From: Chionis minor
Lineage: Eukaryota; Chordata; Aves; Charadriiformes; Chionididae
DNA: 64,000 nucleotides
Assembly (NCBI GenBank): GCA_013398295.1
Contig: VZSF01006617.1
Span: 1 to 64,000 of the forward strand
Direction: 5' to 3'
Positions 1 through 11,687 of the stretch are shown here, piece by piece (position 1 is the first letter of the stretch; each line of letters starts with the position of its first letter). The translations under genes were made by a program, and so were the position numbers. The notes below the pieces were generated by a model that saw only the letters and a program-made list of their open reading frames with translations, was not told the DNA's origin and did not search any database.

Positions 1-90
1 CCCCTCCGCCCCCCGTGCCGGCCCCGCGGGCGCCCCTCCGCCGCGCTGCCCCGCCGCTCTCCAGAACTGGTCCGGCCGGAGGGGTGAAGT
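1..90. promoter_or_regulatory. Edge of a CpG island (possible promoter or first exon of a gene to the left)
   Basis: The first 60 bases are almost entirely G and C and hold about a dozen CpG dinucleotides, while the rest of the window is CpG-poor. GC content drops sharply after about position 90. In vertebrates such islands usually mark promoters and first exons. The plus strand reads GGAGGGGTGAAG near 79-90, which could be a weak 5' splice site, but neither strand nor gene can be assigned because the island continues outside the window. The C-runs at 1-36 also give a G-quadruplex motif on the minus strand. A GC-rich repeat or exon is a possible alternative. Confidence 0.45.
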
Positions 91-181
91 CCCTGCCCTG
101 CGTAATTTGCAAACAGGAGCCTGAGTAACTCACGATGACTACATTAAACCTTAAAATAATAATAAAATGCCCGGCTTTATT

Positions 182-617
182 TTAGCAAACTGGTTCCACC
201 AGTTTTGTGTTGCAAATGTTAATTATTAATACATTTGGCACTAGAAAATAGGGGGGTTTTTTCTGCACAAAGGCCGTGTCTTGGTAGAAGATGTGCTGGG
301 AACCGCCGGTACAAAAAGGATTAGTATGGAGAGAGGAAGGCTGTGTGGAGTACCAGGAGGATGCCCAGAGACTCCTCACAGAGAGGCAGGAGGCACCGTC
401 CCTGCTCAGAGGTGCAGGGCTGGCAGTCCGCAGCGTGACAGCCTCCGTGGACGGCCATGCCCGCAACATCACTGCCAGTATCCAGCTGCCGTTTTTATCC
501 AGGGCCGAGGCCCTCAGTCTCACTGACGACCACTTCAGGAACTGGCACCCAAACCCACCTGCAGTGGTCTTAGCACTAAACCTCTCTTCCAGATTAGTCT
601 TGGGCAAAATCCCCTGA
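182..617. other. GC-richer stretch open on both strands, no recognisable product
   Basis: Next to the CpG island, a 108-codon plus-strand frame (291-617), an 81-codon plus-strand frame and a 141-codon minus-strand frame overlap. None resembles a protein family I know. Having three frames open at once points to low stop density from base composition rather than coding. It may be untranslated or intronic sequence of the gene whose island starts the window. Confidence 0.15.
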
Positions 618-3600
618 TGTGGAAACTTGCAAGGTCTCTGGACAGTTTTTCCCCATCCGTTGTTTTTCTTTTGTTTCCTGTTGGTGTAAATGTTAATTTA
701 TGGATCTGCTCAGCAATGCAGTATTTTCCAGCTCCAAATTTTAAGCTCAGAGTCCCTCTAGGCCAACATCGAAATTAAAAATACATCCCATATGAGAAAC
801 AGGAGAACAAGAAAGCTTCAAAAGCAGCGAAGCGATCAGATGTCTTCGAAATAAATGGCAGAACTTCACCAATTCCAGGAAGAGGTGGCTTGAATAACGC
901 GGGCTGAAATAGTACAGGTTGCCTTCACAACCTTTAAAATAGACTTGGTCACGATGTTTCTGGTTAACTCAGACTGACATGTGCGAGCTGTATGGACATT
1001 CGTGTTAAAAAGATGTGGCCCACTTCCATCTGAGTTTTGGTTTTGAATTGTGTAAACGTTGGCAGGGTGCTTAAAAAACTGTATGTTTGCAAGCATTGGT
1101 AAGTTCAGTGCCACCTGCTTTTGAACATCCTGCATAAATGTCAAGACATTCTTTTTCACTAGTGAGGCACAAGGCAAAAAGTTTTCTTTTCCTCCTTTAA
1201 ATGAAAGGGAATGTGATTTCATGGTCTTCGGTGTGGAAATTAAATGCATTAAATTTGCAGCTGCTCACAGCCGATGCTTTCCCAGCCTACATAACAACCT
1301 AAATGTTGTTTTCTTAAGACAGATTTAATATCCCTTCTCTTGCCATCTGACCATTTCTCCAAGTCTCATTTTTCTCCAAATTTCCCAATTTTCTCTAAAA
1401 CTTTCCTTCCACTAACTTGGAACACAGCATGTTTCTGTGCTGTTCAAAGCTGACTTTAGGGATTGCTTAATTCAGATAGAAAATTGCACAGAATTTGTGT
1501 CCCTCTTGCCTTGGGATGTGCAATGACATTTCCAATGCGGTGCCTGGACAGAAAGAAGTCTGCTGCGGCACTCGCCGTGCTGGACTGCTGTGGCCTCTGT
1601 GTCCTTCTCTCCCTCCCTGGGTAGAAGAAGGAGGCTTCTTCCCCATCTGCCACATCCTACTGTGAGAGCAGGGTTGCCCTAGCCTTGCCACAGGTGCTGT
1701 TCACCCATTTTGGGAAAAGATGCATTATTAGCCAATGCTGACAACTCGTATTAATGGCCAGTCCAAGTGGTAATTCACTTCCAAGTGCAGCGCACTCTAC
1801 AATGACTGCTTAATGGGGCTACTTGTGAGGAAGCCTTAGCGGCTAACCTGAGCCAGTGCTAAACGCATCACCTGGGAGTATAAACCCCACGAGACAGGAA
1901 AAAGCCAAGGTGATGAAAGAGCACAGGTTTTTGGAGCAGAGACAGTCGTCAGGAAATGGCATCCCACATTAAAAACATTACGAACATAACAAGGAAAAAA
2001 CCTGTCAGGCTGATTGTGCCTGAAACAAAGACCAACCTGTTTATCTTGATATATTTATTTTAAAGCCTAAGTTTGGAACTCGATTTTCAATGAACTGCCT
2101 CTAAGGAACTAATGTGTGGCTTATCCCCTTTGATTTGCTTGTCTGCGACAGCAGCTGATGGAATCAGGGACTGCAGACTTTGGGAAAGATTGTGTCACCA
2201 CGTCGTTGGGGTCAGACAACAAGATTTTTTTTTCTTGGCATCTTTGGGATTGCGCTTTGTTATCTTTGCAGATATTTGCACAGATAGCGTCCAGGGCCAG
2301 GAGCTGCCAGGCCCCCTGCTCCAGTGCTGGCATAAAATAACGAAAGGAGAACTGGGAAGAAACTCATGATGCTGGGTTGTATCTAATAGCATCCTTGTTG
2401 CTACTTAAAAGCAGCAATTCCATAATCCTTGGTGCTGGGTTGGGCTTTGCCCTAACCAGGTTGCTGGAGGGCAGGTGGAGGTGGGTAGATTCATGAAAGG
2501 AGATGCGGCATCTGGAGAGCTTCTCACATCCCAAGCAACCCAAATTAACTGACCCCAGCTGCACTGTGGCCACGAGCGGGGGAAAGTGGGACAGGTCCCC
2601 CATCAAGGCGCACCCTGGAGAGATGCGGTGCAGTGCCGGGGATTCACCCTCCTCCCGCAGGATCTCTGAACACCCAGGAGGGTGAGACAGTCCAGAGGCA
2701 CAGCCACCAAATAGCCTTCCTGGGCTCTGCCTGGGGAGACCTGTCTTTTGGGGATCTGCTTTCTGCCGTGTATTGTGTACTCTTCATAGAGTGCAATGGA
2801 GCTCAAGTTTTAATTACCTGTTCTTGCACGGGATACTTTATTTTTGTTAAACAGAAATGAAACCCTGCTCTGTTGGCAGTTATACTTGTGCATTATCAGT
2901 ACAGTGCAAAGGGCATATTTCTGAAGATTGTGGGCAATTCCAGGCAGGTTTCAAGCAGTAGCAAGTGCATACATACACAGATGGCACATGCAGACTTCAG
3001 ATCATAAACATTCCTGCTGAGAATGCCAGCAGTGCCCGTGGTCAAATATGTTTTCACCTGCTTTTTGAAAGCGCAGCCATATCTTGTTGATAATCATTTT
3101 ACTTTCCTACAGGAGCGAGGTCACAAAGACCCAGTGATAACTGTTGTCACCGCGGAAGAGCCTTGGGCTGGTTTAGGTGTTGCACCCTGGTGCGAGGTGC
3201 TGTAGATCCGTGGTGTTGGTCTTTTGGACCCTTGTAAGAAGCGATGTCACTGAGGTTGCTGTCAGTGCTGATGGCAGGAGGTCTCTGGACCATGAGCTGT
3301 TTTTTTCTGCTGGGCAGCCAGCATGCTTTCACGCCCTGGAGGAAAGGGGTCTGCTTGCAGGAGAGAGCCCCAGTGATGACTTTCACTGCACTTACAGCAC
3401 AACATCCCAGTGTTTCTTCCTTAAGAGTCTGTAATTAAGCAGGGCTTAACCTCAGGGGTCCGATTCTCAACAAGAGTTCAGGTTGTTGATTCCCTGCTGA
3501 ATTTCCCCCAGGGGGATATCTCCCTGTGAGATTCAGGCATCTGTTTGCAGAGGTGCTGATCCTCCTGTCGAGTACCTTTCAGTCAGCCTCACCAGCCCCT

Positions 3601-5980
3601 GGCAGAGGTGGCCAGCACCCTTGCATGATTTAGTACCATCCAGGATCTCTTGCATGCAGCAGCTCTTCTACTTTCAAGCCATCCAAGGGTTCCCGTGTTT
3701 CTCCAAGAAGTAAAATACCTTGAATTATTTACGGAAAAGAAAGAGCTTTATACTTTTTTGTAAGGATTAGGCATCCTTGCTTTAATGTGTTTGCCCCATC
3801 CGTCATTGTTTTAATGGGTTTGCCCCATCTTTGAATTCAGATGTTCCCTAAACGTTAACAATGACATATAAGTGGCTCTCACAGTGGGACTGGTGCAAAC
3901 AAGAACTCCACAATAAGCATCCCTTTCAAAATCCGGCATGTAATGTGGGGACACTTGCACACAGCGAAGAGGATGAATTCTTCTTCATTTGTTTGTTTGT
4001 TCGTGATTTTTTTGCATGCATGGGGCTGATTCATTGTATTTTTCCAGACCCAATGGACAAGTCTCAGAAAAATAGCGAAAACTTGAAAAATCACCAGCTG
4101 TTTGCTAACTAGAGGATGGTCCCCACTGATGGGTGATAGATTTGGTATATCCTGGAAGATGCAGGGAGATATATGGGTTAGAAGCCCAAGTTGCTCTATG
4201 GAGCTGGTCCTGAAGAAGCAGCCAGTTGCTGGGATTACTGTGAGTTCACCTTGCTGCACCCTTCTTGGTGACTGGATTCTCCTGTTATTATCTGTGTGAA
4301 TTTTTTAAGGCACTGCTGTCCGATAGCCTCTGGAGATGAAAATATACTTCTAACTTCTCCACCTCCCTGGAATAATATCTTTGCTGCAAGAATGGGTATT
4401 TACTCTTTGACCACCTCCCAGCCCCCTTGATCGCAGTGGAAAAACTGTGGAGGAGATCTCCCCCATCCTCGCCATCTTCCTTTTCAGTCTTCCTCACCTT
4501 TGAATTGGTAATCTTTAACTAGTAATATCTGTTGATAAAAATGAAGCATTTTAGTAAATATTCAGCTTCCCAGAACATTCCCAAGCAGCGTCAACATAAA
4601 ATCCACTTATTCCTCTCATTTGCACAATTCTGGAATGGAGCGATGTTAATAACTGCCCTCACTCATTTCAGTTTTCTCATGGCTGCTGAAGCTGATGGCA
4701 TCAGAGACTCTGGCAGATCTGCCTACAGGCTCAGGAAGATGACACACTTGCATTGTTGTCTGGTATTTCTTTTGCTCATATAGGAACTGGCAACATTTTG
4801 CTCCTAAGGAAGCTCTAATATTGCAGAAATTCATAAGAAGGTCTCAACACCCACCAAGGAGAAGTCAGTTTCACTGCTGGTGGATTTTCCAAGTCCTTTC
4901 TCCCTGGTTAAGCTCGGAGTTTCTTTTGTTTGAGTAAAAGTGGTACTTCTAAGGAATGTAATCTGAACTGGTAACGTGCTTCTTAAGAAAACATACATTA
5001 AGGTGTAAGATATAAGAAAGCTAGAAAATAGGAGATAGCTGCTTCTAGTGCATAACGCATTTGAATTGGCATGAGGAGGGAGTAAGAGAGAGCTTAGCAG
5101 TGAAGTGCTCCTGAGTTTGAAATTAAATTTGTGCTAATGACCTAGGTAATCACAGGACAGTAAACGTCTCTGCCATCCTTCCATGGTTCTTCCCACAGAA
5201 TGTTGTGGATAAACTGACCTGGATAGCTGATTCACCCAAGATGTCTTTCTAAACTATTTGCCATGCTGAAGTCAAGAACATCTGTTGTTTCCCTGCACCA
5301 CCATCCAGCAGAGGAAATGATTAGATAAATATTCCGCTCATTTGAACAGGAATAAAGACATTGTAGGAGAACACTGGGAGAAAGGATCAATGCTGCCTGC
5401 TCTGAGAATAAATACCAGGCTTCCACATTGTTTCCATGAATGCCTCCAGCTCTACTTCAACGTTAATGGATCAGCAGGAGCCCATTACTCTATGATAACA
5501 GTCCCTTGCTCTCTTAATGAGAGCAATATGGCAACTACTCTCAGATTTTTGACACAGATGCTGCATAATGATGCTCTGATGGTTTGGCTCCATTGCCAGT
5601 TTTGGTGGCTCCATTGCTTCCAGGGAGGCTTTTCCACAGACAGCAGCGCAGCTGGGACCCTGCCTGGGAAGGGGCACATGGGCAGCTGGTGGCACAAAAT
5701 GTTAAGGGCCCTGGGAAACACCTCACCGTGGCCGCCCCATGCCAGCAGAAGTGTCTAGCTGCAGTCATTGCTGAACGGGAGATCCCCTGCTCACTTCACA
5801 GGCTGCCACGAAGTACATTGTGTTTGCAGGGCACTGAGATGCAGGGACGAAGAGTGCCATAGGAAATCAGTAATGAGCAAACATGAGGAAATTAATAATG
5901 CTGCATTCTGAGCAGGGATTGAATAGCATGCAGTAATTGAGGCCCGGGGCCACACTCTGCACAATGAGGAAGAAACAAAG
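618..5980. other. Unique non-coding sequence
   Basis: This stretch is AT-leaning, CpG-poor sequence with stops in all frames at chance density. The only structure I see is the short direct repeat at 3781-3829, listed separately. There is no CR1, LTR or RNA gene visible. It is likely intronic or intergenic. Confidence 0.6.
3781..3829. repeat. Two-copy direct repeat (20 bp, 29-bp period)
   Basis: TTTAATGTGTTTGCCCCATC at 3781-3800 recurs at 3810-3829 with one change (TGTG to TGGG), so 19 of 20 bases match. This is a small local duplication with no evident function. Confidence 0.8.
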
Positions 5981-6006
5981 TAAGGAATAGCTGCTCATTA
6001 GGCTCC

Positions 6007-6133
6007 GGATTCAGCCGGTCTAAATTCCACCTAAGTCTTCATGCCAAGTGTTTCCTACTGGCAGGCTCTGTGCCTTTGGGGATGCCCAGCCAATGGGAAG
6101 CCCTAGGTGGAATTTAGGTTAGGGCTAAATCTG
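6007..6133. repeat. Inverted repeat with 14-bp perfect core and longer imperfect arms
   Basis: The left core CTAAATTCCACCTA (6020-6033) is the exact reverse complement of the right core at 6104-6117, with 70 nt between. Outside the core the match continues imperfectly (GATTCAGCC on the left against GATTTAGCC on the complement of the right), giving arms of roughly 26-28 bp. A transcript could fold into a hairpin. The form suits a fossil palindromic interspersed repeat of the kind common in reptile and bird genomes. I saw no target-site duplication and cannot name the family. Confidence 0.6.
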
Positions 6134-7819
6134 TCTGCCACTGAGTAACATCTACCTTGACCAACTGGTGAGACAGAGCTGCTCTGGAAAGTAGCTTGTG
6201 ATCCTGCAAGGCAAGAAAGGGCCCAAAAGACGGCAACATGGGCAACTTTAATTCTGGCACATCCAGTTTGTTTGCACACAATGTTGTGTGCCTGATTTTG
6301 CAACATTAATGTTTTCACAACTATTTTTTTTCCTTTTTTAAATGGGAGGCATAATACCACCCATTTGTGGAGAAATGGTACAGCTAGACTTAAAAAAGAA
6401 GTATTTGTTTCTGAAGTCCTTTAAAATTTCCTTAGGTAAGTTAGCTAAACTTCTTTGTAGCACGGTCATGGTACTTACAAGAACCAATGCAGCCAAGCTA
6501 TGAATAAACGTATAAGTAATTAAGATATAGTAGGGCATTTACACCAGTTAATAATTTTGGAGTTTGCATGCCATGAGCAGAGACACCCTGATTGTCAGCC
6601 GAATCTACGATTTTATCCTTAGAAGTCTGATTGCCAAAGAGTGTTTCTATTGATAAAATCTTCTACATTGCTTTACAATCCATTGTCTTACACAATAGGT
6701 CGTAATGACTCAGTGGAGGGCACCTAGCCTACCAACTGAATTAGGAGTATAGATCTGTCTCCAGAGGGACAGAGAAAGAGTGAGCCTAGAAACCTATTTA
6801 AAACACTAAATCGCCTCTGTGTTCAGAGACCATAGGGTGAGCTTAAGGAGGCTGGTGGGCTAAGGCTGGGGACTAGAAGAGTTTGCATGGTCATTCTCCA
6901 GAAGGGAAGTGGCTTGTGCTGCAGGGCGTATCACGATACTGGCAGCTCTGGTCTTGAGTGCCAGAAGTAATTTTAAAAGGTAAGCTAGATTTTGCTGTGA
7001 CTAAAAGCCTCTCAACCAGACAGGGACACGTCCTCTATGCTCAAATCCATGTGTGTGTAGCTGTGGCTCCGTCTTTAATCAGTGAAAAAGGGGCTGGCCC
7101 TGCTCTGTATTTTTTTGTAACTTTGGTCATCACAAAGGATCTTCGTGTACATCCTGTGGCTCCTCCTCTGAATGCTTGCATTTTTGTCACAAAGATCTAG
7201 TGAGTTCCTGAAACTGCCAGTCTGCTTTGGTCATGAACAAAGGAAATATTATGAGGTGACTGGACTGTAAAGGAAAGGAAATCATCTCTTAATATAATGG
7301 CATCTTAATTCACTTGGTGAGGTCCTAGCAAGACCCGTCACCTGGAAGTGAGAGCTATGTGAATTCAAATCATATTTCTTTTTTGGAATGTGGATAATCA
7401 GCTGTTGGACTTGCTGTGGCACCCAGGCAGTGCTCCATCACTGTAACCCTGGGCAGAGATGATGTGCCTAAGTGGGACGCTGTGGGTGGGAGGCTTGTAG
7501 TGCAGCTCTGTGCCTGTCAGGGCCAGGAAGTCAGACTCGCAGGTAGTAGAGGCCCTTTGAAAGGTTTTGAAAGATTGCAGTTCCTGGCTGCTGTCTTTTA
7601 AACAGGCATGAGGTGCTGGTAGGTAGGGATCTCTTCAAAGTTAGTGTATGCAGTGTATTTAATATTAGAGAGAGAAGACATTCACTTAATAACAGAGCCC
7701 CTTCTCTGAGACCTTCTGTAGGTAAGTCCTGCCAAATTGTGGAAACCTCATCATTGCAAATCTGTTCCATGCAATATTTGAAGTTTCTCTGAATATTTGA
7801 ACTTCTCAGTTTTTCTCTC

Positions 7820-7840
7820 AAAAAACTCTGAGAGTTTTTT
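7820..7840. repeat. Perfect short palindrome (10-bp arms, 1-nt centre)
   Basis: AAAAAACTCT at 7820-7829 is followed by one G and then its exact reverse complement at 7831-7840. It resembles a bacterial-style terminator hairpin, but in a vertebrate non-coding context it is probably a chance or replication-slippage palindrome. Confidence 0.7.
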
Positions 7841-10800
7841 CTCCAGGCTACTTCCTTGTGTCTCTGAGCCTCCCGTGCACTGCTTCTCCTTTGTATATAT
7901 TACTTACATTGTCTTCACTCTCCTGTCTTGTCCCATGTCCACGTGTTCGTAACTTTTTTTCCCCCCCTGCCCAACTTTTCTCCAGTTACCTCTTCTTTTG
8001 ATGGCTAAACATATCTGTTTGAAGAAAGCACTTCTCCTCCTGTATCTCAAAGCTGTCATACCTTGGGTAAGAGGAGCCTCTTCGACTGCCTGGTGAAGCC
8101 GTGGGTCAGGCAGAGCCCCTGATACCCTAACAAGTACCCTGCCAAGTAATGCTGGCTGAGTTCATTCGCATTTCCTTCCCTTTGGAAAAGACTGGCTTGA
8201 CTCTCAGCAGTCAGATTACCATGCACAGGAAATGAGTGGTAACGTCTCCATCTGTACCAACAGTTTTAGAAGCCAGGAGAAATTTTACAGTATGATTACC
8301 AAGACAGACCCAGTGTGTTTCAGACATCTAGAAGGGTGCACATGATGTTTCTAAAGAGCAGCCCGGAGCACCATTACATGGTCAGCTGTCTTCTTGGTTA
8401 TGGTAGAAGCGTGACGTGCAAAATAGACTGTGGGATAAAGAAGATGCACCAGGGCACATGGGCTCCCTCCCCATCCCAGTTCTTGAGGCTATCTGTTTTA
8501 CAGTGACTCAAAAGCTGTGGGTTGCTAGAATTTCTTTACCCTAATAAACAACATGACAAGGACGTGTCTCCAGACAGTAATTTTGAACTTTTCTAGACTC
8601 AGTTTCCCTGTTTCTGTTTGATATCCTTTGCATCATTCCAGTCCACTCCTTGGTTTCGGCTTTCACAGCCCTCTGGCTGCCGCAGGTATTCATCACAACA
8701 GTTTTGTTAATTCTAGTTAGCATGCCCGCTCTGCGTGTGCTCATCGCTGCAGCCTTCAGTGCAGGTGCTGTCAAAAGGACGTAGCCCATCCAGGGCTGTG
8801 GAGCACCAGACTGCTATCAAAGTCATTAACTCACTTCTCTCCTAAGCACTAGTGTTTCACAGAAGGTCTTCACAGCCATCTGTGACTCCCTTCTGCACAG
8901 TTCATGTCATTATGGAAGATACTTATCTAACTTTTGGGTCCCATAGTGTTACGCAGACACACTGAAAACATGACCCTGAAGAACAAACGTCTAGTTTTCT
9001 GGCCAGATGCTTAGCACTGGTCGAGAGTGTGTTGGAAGGACCTGAAGCAGGCTGCTCCAGTAGTTCAAAATGTCACAGAGAAAATGTAAATACTATGAAT
9101 GAAGCTTATAACTCTTCGTCTTTAATTTAAGGCAAGGGTCTGGGTTAATAATGTTTTTTGGGAATGAAGAATGATTTTAGTGCTGCTACGCTGGTTAAAA
9201 TGTGGCTTGTATCAGTTCAGTGCTAATTAATTTTGCTTATTTTGTTAGCTTACGCCAAACTTGTGCTAACTTTGCTAGTACAAAAAGCATTTATTTAGTC
9301 ATCAGGAGTAGCCTCTGTCCTGCTGGAGGGTTTATTCATCATTGAACCCTTTGTCTCAGACCTTTGGTGCACAAGAGAAAGCAGCACATGAGGGAAAGCT
9401 GTCTGGTTTCTGCAGCTCTGTATGGTCCTTCCCATCAGCTGCAAGAGACCACCAGTTTCCATGTGCGTTTACCACTGTCATGAATTACAAAATGTCTGCT
9501 GATCTACCGCAATCTGCATTATTAGTCTGACTTGGTCTTGAACTAAGTCTGCGTGAGGGTGTTTTATTTTTTCCTTTCATGGTTAAGGCAGACTAAAGAC
9601 CACGTGCTCCATGTTACCATGGCTTGATAGACAGGTGGTCATTTACCACTTTCTGGTGAGCTTGTTACTTTAAACCCCATTTCTAGACCTTAATTGTCCC
9701 AGGACATGTTGTGCTAGGTGTAGTATTAGGAGGAAAAGAAGAAAGCTTTTGTTGTTGCAGGAAAGTGATTGCATGGCAGTGCCTAGAGTGATGTTAAATG
9801 GGAGTAGACACAAGAGTGAAATAGACAAGAATGTATTACCTATGATGCGAATAAGTACTTTTTACTGAAATTCTGGAGCAAAGGAAAACTTTCCAACATA
9901 TCACGCAGAAGTCAAGTCACAGTGTTGAACCTGTGAGTCACAGTCATCTCTGTCAATGGATGATGGAGTAAGCACAGACCTATGACTTCACTCCAGGAGT
10001 GAGCCGTTTGCAGGGGGGAGCAAGCTTACGCAGATGCCAGCTTCCAACGGTGGCAGGGAAAAGCTAAAAAACGGGCTGTGAAGAAGGTCACGCTTCTTTC
10101 TTCACCCACACATATCCTGTCTTGGAAGATCTTATCAATGCCCTATCTCACAGCCTTACTCTCTGTTTTTTCTTGGAGCTGTGCAGAGAATCCACAGGAA
10201 CTGTGTTAAGCAAAAGACATCAGATGGGAATGGGATGGTGCTTTGCCTGGTGGATCTTTGGATGAGATAATCTGAAATCAGTGAAGCTGTAGCGATTGGT
10301 AAGAGAAGATGGTCAGGCTGGTTGGCACTGACTTCAATGGCAGCGCTACTTTTTTGCTGAAAATAGGGCAGTGAAAAACTAGAGATGAGCAGTTGCTCTT
10401 CCTCTCCAGCAAGCTGCAGGAATCCTGCAGGTTCTGCCAACCTTACCCCCATTCTGTGACAAACCTCCCTGTCTTTCTGTGGATTGGCAGTGTATGAAAA
10501 CTGATGCCAGAGAGAAGCTTGTAATATTTTGTTTCCACACCTTACCTTTTCAATGAGGTAACCAGTGCAAGAGTGAGTGTGAGGTGATTATGTACATGGG
10601 ACTATACAGAAACAAAACTGTAACTTTCGCGGATGCTCCCCTACAATAATTTTTTAATGCTTATTGGTGACTAAGGCATGCAAAATAAATGACATTGTAA
10701 GTGTTAAGTTTCAAAGAAATCTGAGAGGACCTTACAGTACAATTTCTAGATTTTGACTAGTAGGTGGTGTTAGACTCCAGTTCACGTTTGTGACCTTCTT

Positions 10801-11132
10801 GATAGCTGAGTCTCCTGACAACAGAAAACTGTTGAGCTGCAGTTGAACAGTAATGAGGTCGGGAGACACAGAAATCTGAGCTGGGCTCTGTGTTTGCTTC
10901 ACAGGGTGACCTCCTATGAAGTGCTTGTGGCTAGCAATTCCTCCCTCTGGAAAAGGGGTATTGGTATTCAGGTACTCCCAGCCCTACCAGGAACCGTTGC
11001 TTTGCGATGCAGTCTGTGGGTATCACTTGTGTAGAGCAGGACAACATTTTCTGCCCGCTCTGGGTTGGAAACAGACTGGAGCTCCAAGTCCTAGGCAGAA
11101 TCAAAAGCCACGGGATGTGTCAGTCCTGGGCT

Positions 11133-11183
11133 GCCTTGCCTTGCCTTGCCTTGTCCTACCTTCCTTCCCCTTCCCTTCCCTTG
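11133..11183. repeat. CCTTG / CCTTC pyrimidine-rich simple repeat
   Basis: Several copies of CCTTG are followed by CCTTC/CCCTT units. This is an imperfect pentanucleotide microsatellite with no coding content. Confidence 0.8.
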
Positions 11184-11664
11184 AAGGCTAACTTTGAAAG
11201 CTGGAATTTGGTTTTCTATTTCCTCAAAGTAGAAGCATGTTTTAAGCAGTGCCCTTTTTGTTAGTTTGCTACTGTATCTAATTATAAGCCTTGAAAATAA
11301 GGCATCCTGCTAAATTAAATGCTTTGTCAGTGCCCTTCTGAAATTGCCATAGCTGAGTTGAAATTCCTAGCCCATTACAGTGCAGTTGGCCAAACAGATG
11401 GTCTCTGCTTTCCTTCCCCAAGCTTTCTGCCTTACAATTATTTTTTCCTGGTTCTTTTAACCAGAAGGCACCCAAAAGCTTTACAAATATTTGCTGCCTT
11501 AGAGAAAGCAATCAACCCCCTTCCCTGTGTCCGTGTGTGCTGCTTGGGGACACTGCAGTTATGCTTCAGTTACATCTGAAGTATTTCTCACTCCTTTCCC
11601 ACTGAGATATTATTTTAACGCAGATTTAACAATTTGGGGTAATTGGCATAGAGTAAGACTACAC

Positions 11665-11687
11665 TTTTTGTTTGTTTGTTTGTTTTG
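11665..11687. repeat. (TTTG)n microsatellite
   Basis: Several uninterrupted TTTG units follow a short T-run. Shorter runs of the same motif occur near 3990 and 46065. Confidence 0.8.

Noticed and set aside
182..607. 141-codon minus-strand frame beside the CpG island
   Set aside because: Two plus-strand frames are open over the same bases, no domain is recognisable, and it starts at no convincing promoter or splice context.
7820..7840. Terminator-like hairpin with T-run
   Set aside because: Rho-independent terminators are bacterial, and the context here is vertebrate non-coding DNA.
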